From NCBI RefSeq assembly GCF_033473495.1, contig NC_088937.1, positions 1,798,001 through 1,862,000 on the forward strand: a DNA stretch of 64,000 bases, written 5' to 3'. The notes under the pieces were generated by a model. That model did no database searches, was not told the origin of the DNA, and saw nothing but the letters and a program-made list of their open reading frames with translations. A program made the position numbers and the translations under genes. The stretch is from Cercospora beticola (Eukaryota; Ascomycota; Dothideomycetes; Mycosphaerellales; Mycosphaerellaceae). Shown here in pieces: positions 36,001-42,957 of the stretch. Positions within the stretch are counted from its first letter, which is position 1; each line of letters begins with the position of its first letter.

Positions 36001-36158
36001 ATGCCACATTCCGAAGCATCATTGGCAGCATGTCTGGCGGTAAGAAGCAATTGATGGAGCAGATATTGAAATCGCAAGCGGGCAACCGCGGCGCCAGGCA
36101 AGATGGCGCCGAGGATCGCGAGCCCACAATCGCGCTCAAGATGAACTTTGGTGCATGA
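30018..36158 (+). CDS. LAA1: LAA1 / HEATR5-family trafficking protein
   Basis: 2,046 aa in one uninterrupted exon. The family works with the AP-1 clathrin adaptor at the trans-Golgi network and endosomes. After a Pro/Ala/Thr-rich N-terminus the protein is built of HEAT-like helical repeats throughout; typical stretches include LRTKHAAIHCLGIVF, ACYALEQLVS and SLEHLLHVC-like helices such as LQSLLHVCVKDPDENIRSMAAAALGRL (27 residues shown in positions about 951-977 only as LLHVCVKDPDENIR here). There is a charged KKPKKSKK insert near residue 295. The start ATG at 30018 sits in a good fungal context (gaaccATGg). Size and repeat architecture match HEATR5/LAA1; other giant HEAT proteins are less likely because of the conserved N-terminal block. 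Confidence 0.88.
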   Translation: MADADSTPAPATASKPPASDAPTAPATNGDRELSPYELDVKKLNALPTEQQGLYLLTFTANLAQHIDELSADQVTAEQGTIKKELLKVVNLPSPAPTRVIRKNVGRSFAGVFAKGSRRVLFETITDLVAIVNAGKEKDLRTKHAAIHCLGIVFATAGDSAISHSPLACTAILKQLKGASNDAGLRSAIFRASGRIAKGITVAIDEEVGRAIWKQARNAASNDKSLLTQASACYALEQLVSTTTYFDNSNDFEKLQTAVWKTLESPSIPVRHAGASCLATQLVKAHTDVANRDIIPRIKKPKKSKKTAKPEDLEEEAERASSPVPDKPATALSYTLPEILKILSSLFCRPSSSNRTRVGVAVCYIKVLKGLGAGVVETKYNEIARHLFSDVLDFPGWHSNRYRQLMARKTVRVILEQTVGPMLGETAQLNACRFLLNDIIKDYPQAVKERPEPSKAVLTGAISALASIIQRLDTAISSIADICREGLLQVLQHPSFTVQVQTSRTLRAFILACPQQLLPAVTICMNSVKRELKMLGTQRQSQRRCIAHAYGLAAVLSTSGQHPLYGSVDVYANVHQMATDLLKSSGSSDLRVSSCQLQVAWIMIGGLMSLGPNFVKIHLSQLMLLWRNALPKPMLKENMTQRNMLEVSYLAHVRECALGAIKSFLTYNQRLLTSDVSRRLAGMLENTVAFLQNLPAKRTSDEPANLLKPGLQLQDFEVMVRRRVFECFSQLLRLSPAGSIEATAHSSILPLAVASFSDLEHDAPNSLSAAIASATATFESIWELGDNYGFGVTGRLRGLDLLNPINGNLERHWTSRTDVESEIDQILLSPIGRAAENDPTSCYLPTANTEDELPGPPASEAVDAAIAAFGLSLPLQGPRVQESTLEQIAASMGASVPKDPVRKIAITANVSLALFTALRVATGDLGSAKGNLQNVNTEKALQSLLHVCVKDPDENIRSMAAAALGRLCSSSGTTFTGTEVTQLTETIVNNREPHVRAGCASALAHIHSQLGGMAAGLHMKNIVGILMSLAADTHPLVHFWALDSLSQIAESAGLNFSGYVTSTIGMLSQLYVSDGHNEESPSQASSNMTMSLPVTAAIARGVDSIINVLGPDLQDAAKARDMILTLVRLFSQEAEVAVLLESLRCFEHLSLYAPGHMQFEQYVHRLQSDADSPSKEIASTALHGLFGLMRRDAPEIIRTARPGLENRLWDCLNEEPGQKSIQNIFSNWLQQTGTSDPGDWIERCNTILTKTVVKAEQELKTAVPASTAGPDLQDEEVAGFAITAGAQKEDDSQASSSAQELMRWQVRLFAMECLRNLIAMIRKQAAISDDSPGEAALQSKVADVIRIAFSASTAGVTSLRVVGMQIIDQILKMFGRTPDPDFAEAMLLEQYQAQISSALTPAFAADSSPELAAAAVNVCATFIATGIVRDAERMGRILKTLVSALDSFSRDTDTAAIGDLKGLTANAQVMVRMAVFSAWAELQIASGDQEYLVEIVRPHIAQLVPLWISSLREYARLRFEPDISATTATPATSGDLDMVYAALNRETLLKFYQASWLSLVDAIASLIDEDSEFVFDALDNKDTEQDSTAKDPGAVNGIARRAAGINYREEPVAFFFVLYGLAFESLAVRSGDDDVLIRQKNLDILAALKKILRPSVSGNAVYQEVVFAETMDLLDRMVLTESLGMQGIIVDIARNLCIVHPSSRKGQQDPTSEDTLSDDIEQLFELTRIIILVIAGLVPGLTETPVAGHLENSEEATNLVRDALQALVDVSEVFPSIIKTDLHASILNIFVTILGTASCQAVVVPQALPIFRRFVSSLAEDERPETKQQIQNTLKRMLAILRNAQKRETEASLPCEKNTLLAVTVLLSTAQSYFGADDPLVLRFVNELRECLAAPMTTRTAAGCYRTLVSQGVAPRLTFSHLVGFVLDASDLEGIAESRHVAAQTLTMAVGKLAPDQKPAAVMLLIDVLLSCAGKDGPSSHQVFASRLLELAATDNATFRSIIGSMSGGKKQLMEQILKSQAGNRGARQDGAEDREPTIALKMNFGA

Positions 36159-36367
36159 TTGATGATAGACGAAAGAGTTGCATTGCGATGCCACCACTAT
36201 GGCGGTCGTCATTCCATCATGCGGCTATTAATGATGCTTCATCGTACAGTACAGCTAGTGATAATGCTCGCTGGCACTATGCAGTCACTCAAATACCCAT
36301 GCAAGCTCGCGCGGCCTTTGCCAGCGTCGGCGGCAGTCATCGTGGTTCCACTCTCCTGCCCTGCTGT

Positions 36368-37020
36368 TCACTCTGCTGGCTCATCACCAGTGGTGAGCCA
36401 GATCTGTAGTGGAAGCGTTAGTCTCTGCAGCAACTACAAGCGACGTGATCAGCTCACCTTGAACTCGTCCTCGGTGATGGTGCGGAAGGCGTTGTCAGAG
36501 ATCTCTTGAGTCTGGTTCTCGCTCAATCGGGTGCCAGTGACGATGACATCTGCCTCTGACATCTTCTTAGTGGTCGAGGCGGCACCGTGGTTCGTGGCCG
36601 TTTGCTCCATGAGTTCGCGCTTCAGCTTCATGGATCCGATGAAGCACATCTGTTGCCTCAAGTCAGTTTTGAGTGGCGATCAGCAACAGGAAAACCGACC
36701 TTCTTGCCCAGGAACACGTCGTCGACGCCCTCCAGTGGCTGAGCATCAGGCTTGGTGGTCTTTGCCTTCTTGGTGGGTGCTGCACCAGATTCGCCGGAGG
36801 ATGCGGTTCGCTTCTTCGTGCCCTTCTTGCCGGTCGTTCTGGCTTTCTGTTAGCAACGGCGTCAAGTCGCGCGGCCGGCGGAGACTCACCTCAGCTCGTG
36901 CTCCTCCACGGAAGCACCTTCAAGGGCGTTGGCAGCGGTGTTTGCGGCATCCTGGGTGGAATGGATGGTCGAGATACCTTCGGCGGTGGTCACAACGTAA
37001 ATGGTCTTGTTGACGGCCAT
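36368..37020 (-). CDS. Small BRCT-like protein, four exons
   Basis: 165 aa by my model: exons 36890-37020, 36700-36838, 36458-36649 and 36368-36403 on the minus strand. Introns are 51, 50 and 54 bp with CTAAC/CTGAC branch sites. The N-terminus (MAVNKTIYVVTTAEG) is unfamiliar. A basic, Lys/Thr-rich linker (GKKGTKKR, PTKKAKTTK) looks like a nuclear localisation signal. Residues about 88-160 (KKMCFIGSMKLKREL, ADVIVTGTRL, TITEDEFKIWL) resemble a single BRCT fold of the bacterial-ligase/RFC1 type. A nuclear or DNA-repair role is inference only. The last 12-codon exon is supported by a good intron; without it the protein would end three codons into that intron. I do not recognise an orthologue. Confidence 0.75.
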
Positions 37021-37662
37021 GGCGTGATTTCGCTGGGGAATGGAAGATGTGGGTGCTGTGAAGTTCTTGAAACGAAGTGGGTGTGGGTGTTCGAGGAAGA
37101 AGAAGAAGAAGAGGTGGACGAGACGAGACGAAGAGGGCAGAGGGCACAGCAGAGACCCGGACGCTGGCTGCACTGCAGCTTCCTGAGGAAGGCGCGTCAG
37201 GCAGCGGCGCGCATTGACACCGCACCTTCCCGCCTTCACTTCACTGCTTCGCGCAATGAGGAGCGCGTCTCGCGCGCGCTGTCTTTACCATTGCATGCTC
37301 TTCTTTATCTCGGCGACAATCGACAGTGAAAACCGAGCCGCCGCTCCTGCACGCCGTCGCGAAGCACAAACGCATTGAACCCCTCTGAGATTTCCGAACG
37401 GTCGAGCCCGAGTGCGCGCGAGCAAGCGTACTTCTCACGCATAGCCTACAGCCCGCGTAGGCAATCCGAAGTCACACTGCAACTTTTGTAAGAAGAGTGC
37501 CTGCTGAAGCGGTGGTGGTTCATTCCGGGAAAGGGCACGACTACACAGAGATCATCACCTCTGTCTTCATTTCGTAATCGATGTATTTTTGCAAATTGGC
37601 TGCAGCAGATCGGAGGATTCCGCCACCAACCCTGCACGGACCTTCATGCTTCTCTGTGATTA
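37021..37662. other. Intergenic with (GAA)n tract
   Basis: Upstream of the BRCT-like gene and downstream of the SDR, both on the minus strand. It holds a short purine-rich GAA run at about 37094-37112, pyrimidine-rich on the transcribed strand as expected of a fungal leader. Nothing else is visible. Confidence 0.45.
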
Positions 37663-38899
37663 CTACTTCGACTTGGGATTGACACTCGGTACATCGCTTG
37701 CTGTGGCGACGGTGGAGCCCGCATCGACAGGCAAGATAACTCCAGTCATCCTGCAGTCATTAGCTCAGCGCCCGGCATATTGGACAGAGGAAGCCATACG
37801 TACCATCGAGCTTCATCTCCCGCAAGAAACCGAATTGCGGCTCCGACATCCCAACCCGTACCCTCTGTCTTCAGGAGACTCCTGTTCTTTCTCGATTCTC
37901 GAGCTTCTTCTGACATACCAGGTCCGTACATCATCGGCGTATATACCATACCGGGACAGACACAATTGACACGAACGCCGTCTGGTGCGTGATGGCTAGC
38001 CATGGCTCTAGTCATATTCTGCGGCATAGTCAGTGTCTTCATACATCACCAGGTCGATATATCTTTCCAACCCACCACAATAGCACCTTTCGAGGTAGGG
38101 TAAAGCAAGTGAGGATTGCCTATTGACTGTAAGTCTCAAGTTCCAACGAGCATGGGGAGTCCTTTGGTGAGAGACCTACCACCACGAATGCCAGCGACAG
38201 AGGCAATATTGACAATACTGCCCCGCCATCTGTCGTGCAAAGAACAGTTAGCATACGTCGTTCCTTGGTCCCACAACGGCCTATGGGCAGGGCCCTCCGT
38301 ATCAACAAGACGGCCGGGAAAGGTACTCGCTTACTGCCCATCGTTCTTCTTCATTTCGGGGATCGCGAATTTGGCCATCATGACCTATTTCCGTGAGCGC
38401 GTGTACGCGAGTACATTGCCACGTTCGACTGCTCACCATGCTGCCAACATTGATCTCCATGCCCTTTGCAAATTCCACCATGTCTACCTCCACTGCAGTT
38501 CCAGTGGCGCCCCCAACGCCTACCACGTTGACAAGAATGTCCAGGCGCCCAAACTTTTCAATAGCAGTACTTACAATGCCCTTGCATTCAGCTTCTTTTG
38601 TAACGTCGGCTGCAACAGCAACAGCCTGACCGAAGCCATCTTCCTCAATCATTTCCACTGTTCGTTGAGCAAGCTCATGTTTGATGTCGACGCAGACCAC
38701 GCTGCAGCCAGCTTCAGCCAATAGAATGGCACCAGCTCTGCCATTGCCTATGCCATCTCCTAAAGCACCAGCACCTGTGACCTAGAGATCTTACTTTGAG
38801 CACTTGTGCCTGCCACTCAGTGATACTCGGGAATGCTGCACTTACGATTGCTGTCCGGCCCTTCAACGACCGGGTGGGCCTTGGAAAATTCTCGGTCAT
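37663..38899 (-). CDS. Short-chain dehydrogenase/reductase, seven exons
   Basis: 281-aa NAD(P)-dependent classical SDR. Exons on the minus strand: 38846-38899, 38437-38781, 38335-38384, 38180-38229, 38076-38119, 37804-38018 and 37663-37750. Introns are 51-64 bp except one of 105 bp. Splicing yields the cofactor motif TGAGALGDGIG (residues 20-30), acidic VDIKHE after beta-2, the NVVGVGG loop, the catalytic Ser in SIVNIASVAG, and Tyr173-Pro-Thr-Ser-Lys177. The C-terminal block VRVNCVCPGMVYTPM fits the family. It is intron-dense for its size, with three exons of 44-50 nt in a row, unlike most neighbours. Substrate unknown. It is divergent from the Na+/H+ antiporter with a 720-bp gap. Confidence 0.87.
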
Positions 38900-39619
38900 G
38901 TTGACGTGCCGTATCTTGCGTAGACTATGCAGTCCTCACAGTCTACCCTCACAGTTCAAGACCCTTCCCGTACACCAACTCAGGTGTTGGGTGGCAGGAG
39001 TGGGCAGCAGCTTGTTACGATGTGGGGTGCGGGGATGTCACTGGCGGCCGATAATAGGTCGCTGAACTGATGCAGTCAGGCATCGCAAAGCTCTAGCCAT
39101 GCCCGAGGATCGGCCAGGCCAGTTCCTTGGATCAGAAAGCACAGATGGCGCAATGCGGTAGTTGAGCTTGTCATGCTGCTTGTATGAATGCCAATGCTGC
39201 AACAGATGTGGAAGTCGTTGTTGCCTCTTCGAGGTTGAGGAATGCCGTGGAACTCAGAGTTTTCCGGGGACGTTTGCCGGATCGACAGGTCGTCAACCAC
39301 ACAACATCCACCAAACCCGGATGACGATGCATCATGATTGAGGGTCGAACAGTGCGAATAAGCGAGTGTCAATCGCGACTAGGCGCCTAAAGTTTGAGTC
39401 CCCCAAGGATCACCGCATGACAAGTGCACGCGCAACGGCCCATGAACCGCCGTAGACCGCCACCACTGGCACGAAGATAAAGGAGCTGCTTCTCTTGCAG
39501 CAAGACAAAGCCTGCCGTCTGCAGAAAACAGGCGCGTTGCGTTTCTGTGTCGATAGGATCGGTCATCTTCGTGTCCATCGCCCGCAGCCGACCAGACGCA
39601 CAGAGACTGAACACCGATC
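38900..39619. other. Divergent intergenic region SDR / Na+/H+ antiporter
   Basis: 720 bp with the promoters of two divergent genes. I see no gene and no motif strong enough to name. Confidence 0.45.
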
Positions 39620-41320
39620 ATGCCCACGCTATCGCTGGTGAATTTCAACATCGTCTGCGCTACGCTAGGAGGCTTCATCACAATCTTCGGGCTGGTATCG
39701 TATCTTCTGAAGGAGAAGTACTACCTGTCAGAAGCACTTATCAGCACCATAGCAGGCCTGCTATTTAGCCCTCATGCCGCCAACTTTATCCGACCGCTCG
39801 ACTACGCGGATCACAACCCCGAGGATCTGGAGACAATCACGCTCTACTTCACGCGACTGGTCCTCGGAGTACAACTTGTGCTTGCCGGGGTCCAACTACC
39901 GAGCAAGTACCTATGGACAGAGCGAAAAAGCTTGGCTATGCTGGTAGGACCAGGCATGTGTATGGTAAGTAAAGTCATAGGTGGAACTCCTACCCCAGCC
40001 ACCACATGTGAGACAGTGACTATCGCTTACACCTATTACTTTCAGATGTGGATTACTACATCGCTGCTTGTCTGGGCTCTTGTGCCGAAGATCAATTTTG
40101 TCATGGCAATGAGCATCGGAGCTTGCGTTACGCCCACGGATCCCATCCTCAGTAACAGCATTGTCAAGGGCAAGTTTGCAGATAAGAACATTCCTCGTCC
40201 TTTGCAGAAAATCATCATTGCAGAGTCTGGTGCAAATGATGGCCTTGGATATCCATTTCTCTTCCTAGGATTGTATTTGCTCAAATACGCCGGCGAGGGA
40301 GGCTTCGGACAAAAACACATTGGCGTTGGCTATGCAATGGGACTATGGTTTGGAGAGACGTGGGCGTACACCATCGTTTTATCAGTCGTGTATGGCGCAA
40401 TTGTCGGCTGGGTTGCGAAAGAGCTGTTGCACTGGGCTGAGGAGCGGCGCTTCGTCGACCGAGAATCATTTCTTGTATTTGCTATCACGCTTGCGGTAAG
40501 CTGAATCGACGCGTTTCATTGAGGTAACAGGCAACTGACACTGAGACAGCTCTTCATTGTAGGCACCGTGGGATTAATCGGATCGGATGACGTGTTAGCT
40601 TGCTTCATTGCAGGCAACGTCTTCACCTGGGATGATTGGTTCAGGGTCGAGACAGAAGACGACTCCCTACAGCCGACGATCGACATGCTACTCAACGTGT
40701 CTGTCTTCATGTGGTTCGGCGCAGTCTGTCCTTGGCACAAATTCGTTGACAACGAGGCGATTCCCATCTATCGACTGATCCCGCTCGGAATTCTCGTCCT
40801 TCTCTTGCGCCGGCTGCCCATGGTCTTTCTCTTCCGAAAGCAAATTCATCAGCTCGAAGATTGGAAGCAGACGGCTTTCACTGGCTGGTTTGGGCCCATC
40901 GGAGTGTCCGCCATATTCTACCTGTACGTGTCTCGGGAGTTCCTTCGAGAGGTAATGGCGGACAACCATGAGCGCTCCGACGCTCACCACTTGTCCGAAG
41001 CTCTTTTGGTGATCGTTTGGTTCCTTTGCATATGCTCGATCGTGTGTCATGGGCTCTCTGTGCCAGTTGCAAAGCTCGGGTTCCATCTCCCAAGAACGAT
41101 TTCCATGGCTCTATCGTCGGAGAGACCTTCACGGTCGCCCAGCATAGCGCGATCTGGACCTCTGCCATTACCGCCGCGTCTTATTGATACTCGAATTCGA
41201 TCGTCTGAGCCATCATCGGGAACCGTCACACCTCCAGTAGTCGCCGAGCAACGGACAATCAGGTTTCCAGATGAGGAGGATCTTCGAAGGAAGACACAGA
41301 TGGAACGGCCCACTTGTTGA
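39620..41320 (+). CDS. NHA1: Plasma-membrane Na+(K+)/H+ antiporter, NHA1/Sod2 type
   Basis: 521-aa CPA-type antiporter that exports Na+ (and possibly K+) against protons. Exons are 39620-39964, 40046-40495 and 40550-41320; introns are 81 and 54 bp. The first intron is introner copy A. Homology supports splicing there: GPGMCM joins MWITTSLLVWALVP as in fungal Nha1 proteins, and unspliced RNA would insert 27 mostly polar residues. Around a dozen hydrophobic segments carry the transport signatures ACVTPTDPILS and AESGANDG (the paired acidic residues). The cytosolic tail after the last membrane segment is only about 80 aa, much shorter than in yeast Nha1 and closer to Sod2, and it is Ser/Pro-rich. 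Confidence 0.92.
39965..40045 (+). mobile_element. Introner-like element, copy A (intron of the antiporter)
   Basis: An 81-bp GTAAGT..CAG intron. Its first 74 bases match the intron at 54481-54555 at 65 positions without gaps (counted by eye), although the host genes are unrelated. It has complementary ends: ATAGGTG near the 5' side (39977-39983) pairs with CACCTAT near the 3' side (40031-40037), and flanking bases extend this to about 14 of 16 pairs. It is a multiple of three with no in-frame stop, so it also reads as coding if retained. In several Dothideomycetes, families of such near-identical introns are known as introner-like elements; assignment here rests on the two copies. Confidence 0.85.
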
Positions 41321-42041
41321 GGTTTGCGACAGAGATCTCACATTCGGACTGTCATATGGCCAAACGGGGTGCCAAGAGCTTGCTCACGACGCATTGCTCA
41401 GTGAAGAGAATGCAATTGAGCTTAGAAATAATTGCGCACGTTGCCATCCCAAGCCAGCTAGGCTCACATGACCACGTGCTGCACTTGGAGCTTTGCGTTC
41501 TGGAGCGTCCGGCATCAGCCTGAAACGGTCGAGAAGGCTGAGTCTCCTGACAGCTAAGGCGCTAGAAGCTCTGGAATCACGTTTGTGGTCTTCTGCGCAG
41601 TTGTTGATCGCCTTCGAACTTCACGCAATGTGCTTGTCCTTGTTGTTTAATTCCGAAAAATCCTCAAGAAGGCGGTGTCGCGGAGGGATCTGTCAAACGT
41701 CGTCATTGTACGACCAGAATCTGCAGCTGGTGCGCATCCACGCGGCTCACGAGGTGAAGTGTCGCCTCAAAAGTGTAAGAAAGATTAAGCCTCGAGCTCA
41801 TGAGTGGCCACGGGCCAATGAAAACTGCGCGACGTAAGCGGGGCCACTGCCTCCAAAACGGCTCAGCCCAGGTTTAGATCAAAGAGCTCGCAAGGTTTGA
41901 GCGCGGGGGTGTTTATAACAGCGGTCCCATTCTTCGGATTCCGTGCTCTTTGTTTCTACGGCACTCGTCATCGACCACGACACTGACCTCAAAAATCAAC
42001 ATCAATACATCAACAGAAGCTTTCAATAAACATCCGCAATC
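41321..42041. other. Intergenic, upstream of the Cys-Pro repeat gene
   Basis: 720 bp between two plus-strand genes. The right end holds a TATA-like TTTATAA (41912-41918) and an A/C-rich leader directly before the ATG at 42042. The rest shows no gene. Confidence 0.45.
41912..41918 (+). promoter_or_regulatory. TATA-like box of the Cys-Pro repeat gene
   Basis: TTTATAA lies about 125 bp upstream of the start codon at 42042, in a GC-rich setting, with an A/C-rich leader downstream. Most neighbours lack such a box. This suggests, but does not prove, a strongly or inducibly expressed gene. Confidence 0.4.
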
Positions 42042-42537
42042 ATGGCTGCCGTGTGTCCTGTTGTCGGAACGACTACCAATGTCCTTCCTCCTTCTCATCC
42101 CGAGATTCCACATGGTGAGCAGGCCATGAAGCAAGCTTTGCACGGACTTACACTGACCAACAACTACAGATTCCGAGGCTCGCTGCCCTGTCACGAACGC
42201 CAAAGTCGAGCATCACGACAACATTATCCACAACCATCCTTCCGAGATCCAGGAGCCTGGCAGCAAGAAGGATGCCATGGACGCCTCGCAGTGCCCTGCA
42301 CTCAAGAATGCTGCCAGCAGCGGTGACTCTATCACCGATGCTGTGTGCCCTGTCGTCGGAGCAGTGAACAGCCACCTCCCACCTCAGCACCCCGCTTTGA
42401 ATGAGACGGAGGCTGGCGCGGTGTGCCCAGTCACGAATGCCACTTTGGACCACCACAAGGCGAAGGTCCATCAGCACAAGCAGGTTGCGAACAACGCTTC
42501 TGCGGCGCAGTGCCCTGTTGCTGGCGCGAGGGCTTGA
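42042..42537 (+). CDS. Small Cys-Pro (CPV) repeat protein, unknown function
   Basis: 146 aa from exons 42042-42114 and 42170-42537 (55-bp intron, cactgac branch site). All six cysteines (5, 30, 66, 84, 110, 139) are followed by proline. The protein is an internal duplication. Each half runs CPVVG...LPP(S/Q)HP, then CPVTNA...(E/D)HH...H, then CPAL or CPVAG. It is His-rich, hydrophilic, and has no signal peptide or membrane segment. Cys-Pro dipeptides are known as heme regulatory motifs, and His could be a second ligand, so heme or metal binding is a reasonable guess. I do not recognise a named family. Spliced frame, ATG context and the conserved repeat make the gene itself secure. Confidence 0.85.
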
Positions 42538-42957
42538 AATATCGGTATGGGATAAGTTTTGAGGGCGTTTATGTGATGGGAATGATACGATACCATGGCT
42601 GTAGATATGAGGATTCCTGTCGTACCGAGTTGGAGTTTTCGGCAATCAGACTTTACCTACCATCCCAAATCAGTCGCAAATGTGTTTACCCGCTTCAGAC
42701 AATGTTCTCGATTTTGGATGGCGTCCAATGATCCTCACGCTCGACGCCCTTCGGCGTAAATGTGAATGGCTGGCAAATATGCCCATGGCTGCTTTCTTAG
42801 TGAGGTTCCTGATGAGGATGAAGGTGTTGTTCGGTGGGCCCTGTGATGGGCTTGTGCACACAGGGAAAGCTGTATTCGTGGTATAACATACATGCTGCTT
42901 CTTTCAACGCCTCGAGCGAAATATATACAGCCCAAACGCCTCACACTAACCTCCCTC
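42538..42957. other. Convergent intergenic region
   Basis: The 3'-to-3' gap between the Cys-Pro repeat gene (+) and the complex I gene (-). No gene or repeat seen. Confidence 0.45.

Noticed and set aside
38116..38724. 202-codon plus-strand open frame
   Set aside because: Antisense to the SDR gene, whose spliced protein has all SDR motifs.
39965..40045. Treating copy A as coding sequence of the antiporter
   Set aside because: It is open in frame, but it breaks a conserved membrane segment, has perfect GT..AG signals and has a near-identical copy in an unrelated gene.
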